From JANMJD01 sp963828405 (GTDB taxonomy: Bacteria; Actinomycetota; Acidimicrobiia; Acidimicrobiales; Ilumatobacteraceae): a DNA stretch of 64,000 nt. The stretch covers positions 2,728,001-2,792,000 of the forward strand of contig CAWHEG010000031.1 in NCBI GenBank assembly GCA_963828405.1, given 5' to 3'. Each line of letters begins with the position of its first letter. Position 1 is the stretch's first letter. The notes below the pieces were generated by a model. The model saw only the letters and a list, made by a program, of their open reading frames with translations, was not told the origin of the DNA and did not search any database. This document shows positions 8,700 to 17,804 of the stretch, in pieces. The translations under genes were made by a program, and so were the position numbers.

Positions 8700-11088
8700 A
8701 TGTCTGGTTCGCTGATCGGTACCGAGGTCCGCCGCGTCGAGGATCCCGATCTCCTGGTCGGGCGGGCGACCTTCATCGACAACCTGCGGATCGACGGGAT
8801 GTTGCACGCAGCGTTCGTGCGCTCGCCCCATGCCCACGCCGAGGTGCTGGGAATCGACTCGGAAGCCGCCGCCAGGCTTCCGGGTGTGGCTGCCGTGTTC
8901 ACGGCGAACGACCTGCCCAACACCGCGTTCCACCTGTTCGGCCGGGGCCTCAACGCGGCGTGCGCCCGGCCGCCGCTGGCCACCGACCGGGTCCGGTTCG
9001 TCGGCGACCCGGTGGCGATCGTCGTCGCCACGTCGAAGGCGGCCGCCGTCGACGCAGCCGAGCAGTTGGAGGTCGACTACGCACCGCTCGCCGCGGCCGT
9101 CACCGTCGCCGACGCCCTTGCCGACGGAGCGGCGCTGCAGTACGCCGGGATCGGATCGAACGTCCTCACCGGCACCCGCGACGCCGACCGCGACGACCTC
9201 TTCGGCGATGCCGCCGTCGTCGTCCGCGGGTGCTTCGAGAACCAGCGGATCGCCGTCGTGCCGATGGAGGGCAACGCGATCGCGGCGATCCCGGGTGAGG
9301 CCGCAGGCGACCACGACGTCACGATCTACGTGTCGACCCAGATGCCGCATCTCTTCGGGCAGCTCGTGGCCGCCGACCTCGGGCTCGACGCCCAGAGGTT
9401 GCGGGTGATCACCCCCCATGTCGGTGGCGGCTTCGGCGGCAAGGCCGGCGCCACCGCGGAGCACCACGTCGTGATCGCCGCGGCGATGCAGCTCGGCCGC
9501 CCGGTGACCTGGGTCGAGGACCGAACCGAGAACCTCGTCTCGATGCCCCACGGCCGGGCTCAGACGCAGTGGGTCGAGCTCGGCGTGCGCGCCGACGGCA
9601 GGATCACCGGACTGCACGTGCGGATCGCCGCCGACGCCGGTGCGTACGGCGGGTTCGGCGGCGGGCTCGCCGCCGGGCCGACCCGCTTCATGGCCCAGGG
9701 CCCCTACGACATCCCCCGGCTCGAACTTCGACGTGGCCGTCGTGGCGACCAACACCAACCCGATCGGGGCGTTCCGGGGTGCCGGGCGACCCGAGGCGAC
9801 GGCCTACCTCGAGCGGATCCTCGACATCGCGGCTGACGAACTGGGCATCGATCCGGTGGAGATCCGCCGGCGCAACCTGCTGCGCCCGGAGCAGTTCCCC
9901 TTTTCCACCCTGACCGGCATGACGTACGACGTCGGCGACTACGCCGGATCACTCGACGCCGTCGTCGCCCTGGCCGGCTACGACGGGCTGCTCGTCGAGC
10001 AGGCGGCCCGCCGGGAGTCGGGAGCGGTGAGGCAGCTCGGCATCGGGGTGTGCACCTACGTGGAGATCACCGCCGGGGGGACGTCGAGCGAGTTCGGGGC
10101 GGTCGAGGTGCACGTCGATGGCTCGGCGACCATCCGGGTGGGCACGTCGGGCCACGGGCAGGGTCACCCGACGGCGTTCGCCATGCTCGTCAACGACCGT
10201 CTCGGCATCCCGATGGATCGGATCACCCTCGTCCAGTCCGACACGGCGGCCGTCCCCCGGGGCTCGGGCACCGGCGGCTCGCGCTCGTTGCAGATCGGGG
10301 GCACGGCGATCCACGGGGCCGCTGGCATCGTCCTCGAGCGGGCTCGTCGGCTGGCCGCCCGCCAGCTCGAGGCCGATCCCGCCGACATCGTGGTGACCGA
10401 GGACGGACGCGTCGGCGTGGCCGGCGTTCCCGCCGCGGCGCTCACCTGGTCCGAGCTGGCCGAACTGGCGCTCACGCCGGCGGGGGGCACCGAGCCGCTC
10501 GCCGGCGAGTTCGACTTCGTCCAGGACGGGCCGACGTTCCCCTTCGGCGCCCACATCGCCGTCGTCGAGGTCGACACCGAGACGGGACACGTCCGCCTCA
10601 TCCGCCACATCGCCGTCGACGACTGCGGCAGGGTCCTCAACCCGATGCTCGTGCGCGGCCAGCAGCACGGCGGGATCGCCCAGGGGGCGGCACAGGCGCT
10701 GTGGGAGCAGTTCGTCTACGACGCCGACGGGAACCCGCTGACGTCGACGCTCGCCGAGTACGCGATGCCGTCGGCGGCCGAGTTCCCCTCGTTCGAGACG
10801 GCCAACACCGAGACCCCCACACCGCTCAACGCGCTGGGCGCCAAGGGGATCGGCGAATCCGGCACGATCGGCTCGATGCCTTCGGTGCACAACGCGGTGA
10901 TCGACGCGGTCAGCCATCTCGGGGTCCGTCACATCGACATGCCCTGCACTCCCGAGCGGGTCTGGCGGGCGATCGGAGAGGCCCGCGCCGGCCATCCCGC
11001 CGAACCGTGGCGCGACCCGCCCGCCGCCTTCGGCCGGCTCCCGCAGCGCGTCCCGCCCAAGGTCGTGGTCGTCGAGGCCGACGTCTGA
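8700..11088 (+). CDS. Molybdenum hydroxylase large subunit (CoxL/XDH family) with an internal frameshift
   Basis: About 795 residues of the aldehyde oxidase/xanthine dehydrogenase molybdopterin subunit. It opens with GTEVRRVEDPDLLVGRATF, followed by HVGGGFGGKAG (about residue 240), GAFRGAGRPEATAYLER, and GAKGIGESGTIG with the catalytic Glu near 10855. The active-site loop is of the GAGR type (form II, CoxL-like), not the AYRCSFR loop of true aerobic CO dehydrogenase, so the substrate is open. The frame changes between IPRL (9722) and NFDVAVV (9724); one extra base there restores continuity. No FAD (CoxM) or 2Fe-2S (CoxS) subunit is encoded beside it. Confidence 0.85.
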
Positions 11089-11101
11089 TGCCCGGCCGCA
11101 T

Positions 11102-11132
11102 GTAGTCGCTGTAGAGAGCCCACAGCGGCTAC
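11102..11132. terminator. Hairpin between convergent genes
   Basis: Arms 11102-11111 and 11123-11132 (gtagtcgctg and cagcggctac) form a 10-pair stem with one G-U pair and an 11-base loop. It lies between the convergent hydroxylase and surface-protein genes. There is no T run, so termination is inferred from position. Confidence 0.4.
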
Positions 11133-11174
11133 GTGATCGATCGGGGGAACCATTCGGACCCGGCCGGTCCGTGG

Positions 11175-12361
11175 TCAGCCGGCCATGTTCGGGAAGGGGT
11201 TGGCAGGGGCGTAGTAGCCCGTCACGTCGATGATCACGTGGGCGGAGCCGGACTGGTCGCCGCCCCATACCTTGATCGTGCGGTCCCCGGCGATGGCGAC
11301 GGTTGCCGCGTTGGCGAGGTCGCTGGTCCCGTCGAAGTTGATCGTCGAGGCGGTGAACGACGCCGCGTCGCCGGGTGTGACTGACATGAAGTTCGGACCG
11401 GTCGGGCCGGCGATGGTGATGTTGTAGGTGATCGCCGTCGCCCCGGGGGGCACGATCTCGGCGGCCGTGATCGCCCCGCCGGCATCATGGCCGTCGCTGA
11501 TGTCGATGACCTTCGATGTGTTCCGGACCAGCACACCGCTCTGGGCGTACGCGGCGACGCGGGAGTCGAAGGCGCGCACCGGAGCGATCGGGTGGAACAC
11601 CGTTCCGGGGTCGGCCGCCGAGGCGGGCACCTGATAGCGCACCTCGATGCCGCACAGAACCTGGTCCTGACCGTTGGTGAATGTCACTTCGACCTGGTGG
11701 AAGCGGTGGTAGCTGCCCGACAGGATGAAGGACGACTGGGGAAGGCTCCCCGTGACCTCGTCGAGGTTGTCGGCACCCGACGCGACCACGACCCCGGATG
11801 CGCCGGCCGTCGTGAAGGTGTTCACCACGGCGTCGGTCCGGCTGGGTGATCCGAGCAGCAGCGGTACGGCGACCTGGCTGCGGTGGAGCACGATGCTGAT
11901 GTCCGAAGCCGAGTTGTCCTCACCGAAGAACGACAGCTGCTTGATGCGCGCCCCGTCGGGTAATTCGACGGGGCGCGAACCGAGGTGATGGTGCCCCCGG
12001 ACGCGGCGTTCGGCCGCACGCACGTCTGTCCGCTGAACTCGACCAGGTCGGCATCGACGCCGGCGCCCTGGAGGGCGACGAACCCTCGTCCGGCGATGAA
12101 CTTGGTGAGGATCGTGGGGTCGTAGCTGGCTCCGAAGTTGGTGATCGCGTCGGGAAAGGCGTCGGCCTCGCCAAAGCCTGGCGTACCGGTGGCGGGCGCA
12201 CCTTCTCCGGCACCGCTCGAACCCGGCGGTGGTTCGGGCGCGCCGCCGTTCTCGCTGCTCTGTTGGGCGAAGGTGTTGGCGCCGACCGTCAACACGGCGA
12301 GCACGGTCGCACCGGCTACGACACGCTTGGCGCGCCTCGCGGTGAAGAGTCTCTGATGCAT
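11175..12361 (-). CDS. Secreted surface protein, frameshifted
   Basis: The ATG at 12361 begins a signal peptide (RRAKRVVAGATVLAVLTVGA) followed by a Pro/Gly-rich linker. The mature region starts NFGASYDPTILTKFIAGRGF and ends with a beta-rich domain containing FHPIAPVRAFDSRV, IKVWGGDQSGSAHVIIDVTG and YYAP, a C-terminal module common on exported proteins of this bacterial class. The frame changes between SNYPTG and ARIKQLSFFGEDN at about 11952. Adding one base to the four-C run at 11951-11954 gives a continuous PTGARIKQ. That run lies in one arm of a perfect 12-bp inverted repeat, so a sequencing deletion is likely. No enzyme motif was recognised and the function is unknown. Confidence 0.65.
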
Positions 12362-12575
12362 GTTGTTCGCCTTCCGTTGGCCTCGTGGGTGTGGGGCAAT
12401 GGCCTTCCGCCTGGGCCGCGAGGACTGGAACAACACAGCTCCGCCCCGACACCACATCAGCGACTCCCGTGTGGACAGACCACGGCTGGCGGTCACGCCT
12501 CGCTCACAGGGTCGCGCCCGCGGGGCGAACGACACATAGGTCATCCGACCCAAGTCGCCGCGGGTGGGAGGTCGC

Positions 12576-14033
12576 TCAGAAGTCGAGTGCCGAGAGCTCG
12601 GGGAACCAGGCGCCGGCGCGGCGCAGCGCCTCCGCCCACTTGACGCGGTCGAGCCGTGTGCCCGGTTCGACGGCCGCCGCCGGCCGCCAGGTGGCGGCCA
12701 GGTCGTCGATCGACGACCAGGTGCCGATCGCCACGCCGGCGAGCAGTCCGGCGCCCAAGGTGGTGGCATCGGTGATCGGGGAGACCTCGACCGGCTTGCC
12801 GGTGGCGTCGGCCAGCGCCTGGACGAACGTCGGGTTGACGCTCATCCCGCCGTCGCAGCGCAACTCCGGGATGCTCAGGCCCGACTGGGCCTCGACGGCC
12901 TCGACGAGATCGGCGCCGCGTTGGGCGATGCCTTCCAGGACGGCCCGTACCACCTGCGGCCGGCCGGTGCCCCGGGTGATGCCGAGCAGCGTACCGCGGG
13001 CGCCGTAGTCCCACTGCGGCGTGCCCAGGCCGAGCAGCGCGGGGACGTAGACGACGCCGTCCGCCGTCTCACACCGAGCGGCGACGTCGTGGCTCTCGGC
13101 CGACGAGGCGATCAGGCCCAGGTCGTCGCGCAGCCACTCGACGTTGGTACCGGCCGACAGCATGATCGCCTCGGTCCCCCAGATGAGCGTACCGGCAGTT
13201 GACCAGGCGACGATCGGGAAGGTGCCGTTGCGACTGCGACTGGCCGACGCCGGGGCTTCACGGCCGGTGCACATGTCGAGCATGCCGCCGGTGCCGAAGG
13301 TGACCTTGGCCATGCCCGGCCGGACGCATCCCTGGCCGACGAGCGAGGCCTGCTGATCGCCGGCCATCGCCGCGATCATCGGCGAGCCGGGCAGGGCGGA
13401 CGCTTCGCCGATCGGCCCGCACGTATCGACCAGATCGGGGAGCATTCGTTCGGGGATGCGGAACGCCTCGAGCACCGCCCGGTTCCAACCCGAGCCGTCG
13501 GTGAGCAGCATCCCGGTGACCCCGGCATTGGTGTGATCGGTGACGTGCAACGCCCCGTTGGAGAGGACCCAGGCCACCCAGGTGTCGACCGTGCCGAAGC
13601 ACAGGTCGCGTTCCCGGTTCGGGTCGTAGGTGTTGAGCAGCCAGAACAGCTTGGTCGCCGACTGGTTGGGGGCCAGGGCGAAGCCGTGCTCGGCGCGCCC
13701 CGCCATGCACTCGCCGATCGTGCGCAGGTCCTGCCAGCCGAGCGCCGGGGCGATCGGCACACCAGTGGCCCGGTCCCAGACGATCGTCGAGGCCCGCTGG
13801 TTGGCGATCCCGACCGCGCCGACGGGGCCGCCGGCCAACGCCGCCTCGGCAACCTCGATGACCAGGCGGGCCAGCGCCGTGGCATCGAACTCCACCAGCC
13901 CGGCGAACGGCGTGTCGGGGGTGAAGTGCCGATGGTGGACGTGGTCGATGGTGGCATCGCCGCGCACCACGGCAGCGCGCAGACCGCTGGTGCCGACGTC
14001 GACGACCAGGGTCGAGGTGCTGGTCGCGCTCAT
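12576..14033 (-). CDS. FGGY-family carbohydrate kinase
   Basis: A 485-residue two-domain FGGY kinase. The N-terminal phosphate motif is LVVDVGTSGLRAAVVRGD, followed by AVGIANQRASTIVWDRATG and GWQDLRT, and the C-terminal signature region includes GLGTPQWDYGARGTLLGITR and LRCDGGMSVNPTFVQALAD. It resembles glycerol kinase but differs at the substrate face: it lacks the SGTKYAWLL block of the true glpK at 54489-55970 and has QSATKLFWLL instead. A different polyol or sugar substrate is therefore likely. It is the last gene of a four-gene overlapping operon with glpD; its ATG overlaps the preceding stop (ATGA). Confidence 0.85.
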   Translation of the reverse strand: MSATSTSTLVVDVGTSGLRAAVVRGDATIDHVHHRHFTPDTPFAGLVEFDATALARLVIEVAEAALAGGPVGAVGIANQRASTIVWDRATGVPIAPALGWQDLRTIGECMAGRAEHGFALAPNQSATKLFWLLNTYDPNRERDLCFGTVDTWVAWVLSNGALHVTDHTNAGVTGMLLTDGSGWNRAVLEAFRIPERMLPDLVDTCGPIGEASALPGSPMIAAMAGDQQASLVGQGCVRPGMAKVTFGTGGMLDMCTGREAPASASRSRNGTFPIVAWSTAGTLIWGTEAIMLSAGTNVEWLRDDLGLIASSAESHDVAARCETADGVVYVPALLGLGTPQWDYGARGTLLGITRGTGRPQVVRAVLEGIAQRGADLVEAVEAQSGLSIPELRCDGGMSVNPTFVQALADATGKPVEVSPITDATTLGAGLLAGVAIGTWSSIDDLAATWRPAAAVEPGTRLDRVKWAEALRRAGAWFPELSALDF

Positions 14034-14455
14034 CGGCTGGCCCGGATGCCGCGGGACTGCAGGAAGCTGCCGAGGAACCCGCCGATCAGGCCGGCGAGCA
14101 CGGTGAGGGTCAGACTGACCATGATTCTCCCGACGTTGAGCGAGTTGCCGCCGAGCAGGCGGATGACGGCGAAGATCAACTGGACGACGATGAACATGCC
14201 GACCGAGGTGACCAGGCCGTGGGACAGCGGGGTTCCCTTCGACTGGCGCCAGGCGGCGACCCCGGCGCCGATCACGAACATCGTCAGCGTGACCATCGCC
14301 AGCAGGCTGGCCAGTGCGTTCGACTCGCCCTCGTCGAAGGCGAGGCGGCCGATGACGGCGAGGGGCACGGCGACGGCTCCGATCACCGACGCCCCCTCGC
14401 GGATCGCCGCGAAGTCCCACCGACCGGGATCCGCAGCGCTGCTCAGGTTGGCCAC
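14030..14455 (-). CDS. Small integral membrane protein
   Basis: A 141-residue protein with four predicted transmembrane helices: ASVIGAVAVPLAVIGRLAF, LASLLAMVTLTMFVIGAGVA, VTSVGMFIVVQLIFAVIRLL and IMVSLTLTVLAGLIGGFLG. No catalytic motif or named family was recognised. Its start overlaps the end of the FAD-linked gene upstream by 13 bases and its stop overlaps the FGGY kinase start, so it is translated within the glpD operon. It may be a transport or scaffold component for that pathway, but this is only inferred from position. Confidence 0.7.
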   Translation of the reverse strand: MANLSSAADPGRWDFAAIREGASVIGAVAVPLAVIGRLAFDEGESNALASLLAMVTLTMFVIGAGVAAWRQSKGTPLSHGLVTSVGMFIVVQLIFAVIRLLGGNSLNVGRIMVSLTLTVLAGLIGGFLGSFLQSRGIRASR

Positions 14456-15987
14456 GGGAGCTCTCCGAACGGCTGGGGCAGACCGAGCTTGCCCGGGTTG
14501 AGGACGCCGTGGGGGTCGAGGGCGTGCTTGACCGCGGCGAGGACACCGAACGCCGGGCCGAGCGCCTCACGGGCGAAACGGGAGCGGTTCAATCCCACCC
14601 CATGATGATGGCTGAGATTGCCGCCGGCGGCCAGCACCGCTCGCGTACCGGCGTCCCACAGCGCCGTGTACGTGGTTTCGACCTCGGCGGCCGGGGGAGT
14701 GGCGGCGAACGTGAAGTACAGGCAGGCCCCGTCGGGGTAGCTGTGCGACAGGTGGCACGTCGCCGCCCGGGCATGGGGGACGGCGAGGAGGGCGGCCCGC
14801 GCCTCCTCGAAGATTCTCCCGAGCGCCGACCATGGGGCGGCGATCTCCATCGTGTCGACGACGAAGCCCTTGCGCGTCAGGTCCTGGAGCGCGCTGGTGT
14901 CGTTGCGATGCTCCATCCATCGCTCGACGAGCTCGTTGTCGAGCATCGCCGCACCGGCGCACTCCTCGACGACGATGCGCGTCGTGACGTCGATCAGCGC
15001 CGAGTCGGCCTCGTCGAAGACGAGCAGCACGCACTCGGTCCCGTCGCCCCCGTGGCCACGGGCCGACTCGGGCCCGTCGTAGAGCCGGAGCACCGCAGGC
15101 GTGGCTCCGCGGCGCAGGATCCGGCGGCAGGCGTCGACGCCGTCGGCGAAGGAGGCGAAGCCGAAGGCGGCGCGCATCTGTTCGGCTGGTCGGGGACGGA
15201 TGCGCAGCCAGACCCTCGTGATCACCCCCAGAGTGCCCTCGGAACCGACGAAGACGCTGGTCAGGTCGGGTCCGGCGGCGGCACGCGGCGCACCGCCGGT
15301 GCGCACCACGGTGCCATCGGCCAGGACGACCTCGAGGCCGGTGACCATGTCCTCGATCTTGCCGTAGCGGGTGGAGTACTGCCCGGCACCCCGGCAGGCG
15401 ACCCATCCGCCGACCGTGGAGATGTCGAACGACTGGGGGAAGTGACCGCAGGTGTAGCCGCGTTCGACGAGCGCCGTCTCGAAGTCGGGCCCGAACGTGC
15501 CCGGCAGGACCTCGGCGATCAGCGACGTCTCGTCGATCGCCACCACCCCGGCCATCGCGGTGAGGTCGAGGGCGATCCCGCCGAACAGGGGTATCGACGC
15601 ACCGCACACGCCGCTGCGGCCAGCGGCCGCAGTCACCGGGAGACGCTCGCGGTCGGCGACCCGGAGCACGGCGGCGACCTCATCGGTCGACCGCGGGCGG
15701 CAGATGACGGCGGCCAGAACCGGCACCTCGTTGGCCAGCGCCCAGTGGAGGGCCAGTGGCCACCAGTCGCGGCCCGCCTCGGCAAGTTCGGCCGCATCGG
15801 TCGATGTCGGGCACAGCGCGGCCAACTCGTCGACCACCCCGCCCGGTATCCCCACCCGACGGCCGCCGAGATGCTCGGTCACGGCGCGGGGGTCACCCCC
15901 GAACTCGATCGGCGGTGACTGTCCGCGGGACGCAGGACCCGGACGTGCGGTCGTTCGGGCCGATGGTGCGGCGTCGGGCGTGGTCAT
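14443..15987 (-). CDS. FAD-linked oxidase of the alkyldihydroxyacetonephosphate synthase type
   Basis: A 514-residue PCMH-type flavoprotein. The FAD-binding domain carries VICRPRSTDEVAAVLRVADR, VTAAAGRSGVCGASIPLFGG and STVGGWVACRGAGQYSTRYG. The C-terminal cap ends with NLSHHHGVGLNRS and LDPHGVLNPGKLG. The His-His-His segment is typical of alkyl-DHAP synthase (AGPS), which swaps the acyl chain of acyl-DHAP for a fatty alcohol, but related glycolate and lactate oxidases also use this fold. Overlap with glpD (ATGA at 15984-15987) favours a glycerophosphate or DHAP-linked role. A specific reaction is not proven. Confidence 0.75.
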   Translation of the reverse strand: MTTPDAAPSARTTARPGPASRGQSPPIEFGGDPRAVTEHLGGRRVGIPGGVVDELAALCPTSTDAAELAEAGRDWWPLALHWALANEVPVLAAVICRPRSTDEVAAVLRVADRERLPVTAAAGRSGVCGASIPLFGGIALDLTAMAGVVAIDETSLIAEVLPGTFGPDFETALVERGYTCGHFPQSFDISTVGGWVACRGAGQYSTRYGKIEDMVTGLEVVLADGTVVRTGGAPRAAAGPDLTSVFVGSEGTLGVITRVWLRIRPRPAEQMRAAFGFASFADGVDACRRILRRGATPAVLRLYDGPESARGHGGDGTECVLLVFDEADSALIDVTTRIVVEECAGAAMLDNELVERWMEHRNDTSALQDLTRKGFVVDTMEIAAPWSALGRIFEEARAALLAVPHARAATCHLSHSYPDGACLYFTFAATPPAAEVETTYTALWDAGTRAVLAAGGNLSHHHGVGLNRSRFAREALGPAFGVLAAVKHALDPHGVLNPGKLGLPQPFGELPWPT

Positions 15988-17732
15988 GGGGCGGTCTCCG
16001 CTTCGGTCGTGCGATCGCGGTCGGGTGGGCGGTCGGCTGGGTGGTGGGTCGGGCGGTGGAGCGGCCCGAACCCGCCCGACTCCGCCTCGTGGGTGACCGA
16101 GGCCAGGAACTCCTCGATCTGGCGGGCCGTCTCGGCGTCGTCCCAGCCGAGTTCCCCGGCGATCAACCGGGCGACGGCGGGCGCCGCCTCGGCCGTCGCC
16201 CGGAGGTCGAGCAGGCGGGATCGCGTCCGGCGCGACAGCACGTCGTCGAGGGTGCGGGCCATCTCGTCGCGCACCGCGTGGATCGCCTCGGCCCGGGTGT
16301 AGGCCATCCCCTCGACGAGCGGAGCGGCGAGGCCCGGGTCGGCGGCGAGGAGCGGCTCGAGCCATCCGAGGTCGCCACCGTAGCGCCCGGCCAGGTGCGC
16401 TCCCGGGCTGCCCGGCCGCTCGCTGTCACGGGCACCGCGGGCGCCGCGCAGGAGGAGGCGCTTGGTGCGGCACCGGGCGGATCGCCCGAGGCCGGTGAGC
16501 ACCTCGTCGACCGTGTCGGCGGCCATCTGGCGGTACGTGGTCAGCTTTCCCCCGGTCACGCTGATCACGCCGCGCCCGCTCGTGGTGACGGCATGACGGC
16601 GGGACAGGTCGGCGGTCCGGCCGCTCCCCGCCGACTTGACGAGCGGGCGCAGCCCCGCCCAGGCGCCCGTCACGTCGGCCGGTGTGATGCCGGTGGTCAC
16701 GGCGGCGTTGAGGGCGCGCAGCACGTAGGCCACGTCCTCGGCGGTGCACTGCGGATCATCGAGCGGGCCGTCGTAGTCGGTGTCCGTCGTGCCGACGTAG
16801 GTGTGCTCGTAGGTGCCGTCGGGCCGCGGTCCCCAGGGCACGACGAACAGGCTGCGCTTGTCCTTGGGTACGGGGATGACGACGGCGATGTCGTTGCGCA
16901 CCTTGGTCCACGGGACTGTCAGGTGGATGCCCTTGGCCGGCCGGATCGAGTCGGGGTCGCTGCCCTCGTCGAGTGCTCTCACCGAGTCGGCCCAGACACC
17001 GGTGGCGTTGACGACGACCTTCGCCCGCACCTCGATCCGTCCGCCGTCGGCGTCGACGACGGCGCCGGTGACCCGCCCATCGCCACTCAGCGCCACGACC
17101 GGGCAGTAGTTGGCGACGACAGCGCCATGGTCGGCCGCCGTGCGGGCGATGGTCAACGTCAGCCGGGCGTCGTCGGCCGCGGCGTCGTAGTAGAGGTAGG
17201 CCGAGGCGAGCCGCTCGGGCGGCATCGTCGGCAGGTGGGTGAGCGCCGCCGCCCTGCCCAAGCGACGGTGCAGGCGACCGATCCGCCACCCTCCGGTCAC
17301 GTCGTACATCCACATCGCGCTCCCCAGGGCCCGGGCGATCTTCGGCGGGATGACGCCGTCGCGCGCCAGGATCGGGATCATGAACGGCAGGACCGTCACC
17401 AGGTGCGGGGCGTTGCGACGGAGGCGCTGGCGTTCGCGGAGCGCCTCGTAGACCAGGCGCACGTCGCCCTGCTGGAGGTATCGCAGACCGCCGTGGACCA
17501 GCTTGGAGCTCTTCGATGACGTCCCCGAGGCGAAGTCGAAGCGCTCCACCAGTGCGGTCGACAGGCCGCGTGTCACGGCGTCCAGGGCGACGCCGGCGCC
17601 GGTGACCCCCCCGCCGATGACCAGCACGTCGAAGGTCTCGCGTTCGAGCCGATCGAGCATCGCCGAGCGGTCGAACGACACGGGTCGCTCACCGACACCC
17701 GGCCGGTTTCGGGTCGCCCCGCCGTCACTCAC
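15984..17732 (-). CDS. glpD: FAD-dependent glycerol-3-phosphate dehydrogenase
   Basis: A 582-residue GlpD/GlpA-type enzyme that oxidises sn-glycerol 3-phosphate to DHAP at the membrane and passes electrons to quinone. The dinucleotide motif DVLVIGGGVTGAGVALDAVT is near residue 40, followed by the family block SGTSSKSSKLVHGGLRYLQQ. VVNATGVWADSV and GRGVISVTGGKLTTYRQMA are also present, and a C-terminal helical domain completes the normal length. The GTG at 17732 is chosen because GGAGG lies 10 bases upstream. It is the first gene of the four-gene operon running to 12576 and is divergent from the Fur-family gene. A related polyol phosphate cannot be excluded as the true substrate. Confidence 0.9.
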   Translation of the reverse strand: MSDGGATRNRPGVGERPVSFDRSAMLDRLERETFDVLVIGGGVTGAGVALDAVTRGLSTALVERFDFASGTSSKSSKLVHGGLRYLQQGDVRLVYEALRERQRLRRNAPHLVTVLPFMIPILARDGVIPPKIARALGSAMWMYDVTGGWRIGRLHRRLGRAAALTHLPTMPPERLASAYLYYDAAADDARLTLTIARTAADHGAVVANYCPVVALSGDGRVTGAVVDADGGRIEVRAKVVVNATGVWADSVRALDEGSDPDSIRPAKGIHLTVPWTKVRNDIAVVIPVPKDKRSLFVVPWGPRPDGTYEHTYVGTTDTDYDGPLDDPQCTAEDVAYVLRALNAAVTTGITPADVTGAWAGLRPLVKSAGSGRTADLSRRHAVTTSGRGVISVTGGKLTTYRQMAADTVDEVLTGLGRSARCRTKRLLLRGARGARDSERPGSPGAHLAGRYGGDLGWLEPLLAADPGLAAPLVEGMAYTRAEAIHAVRDEMARTLDDVLSRRTRSRLLDLRATAEAAPAVARLIAGELGWDDAETARQIEEFLASVTHEAESGGFGPLHRPTHHPADRPPDRDRTTEAETAP

Positions 17733-17768
17733 GGGAACACTGCCTCCATCATTGTTATTCTGCAAGCG

Positions 17769-17797
17769 TTGAGAACGGCGTCGCCAGCCTCTAGGGT
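17769..17797 (+). promoter_or_regulatory. Promoter of the Fur-family gene (leaderless)
   Basis: TTGAGA (17769-17774) and TAGGGT (17792-17797) are separated by exactly 17 bases, and the GTG of the Fur-family gene begins 8 bases after the -10 box. Transcription would start at or within a base of the start codon. The interval is shared with the divergent glpD promoter, and the A/T-rich stretch at 17750-17765 could be a metalloregulator site. Confidence 0.6.
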
Positions 17798-17804
17798 TGC
17801 CACC

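Noticed and set aside
8700..11088. Aerobic CO dehydrogenase (coxL)
   Set aside because: The active-site loop is GAGR rather than the AYRCSFR of true CO dehydrogenase, and coxM/coxS are absent.
12576..14033. Second glycerol kinase
   Set aside because: The SGTKYAWLL glycerol-kinase block is replaced by QSATKLFWLL, and a full glycerol kinase is encoded at 54489-55970.
15756..17519. Long plus-strand frame opposite glpD and the FAD-linked gene
   Set aside because: Antisense shadow of clearly recognisable genes; its translation is Arg/Gly/Val-rich without domains.
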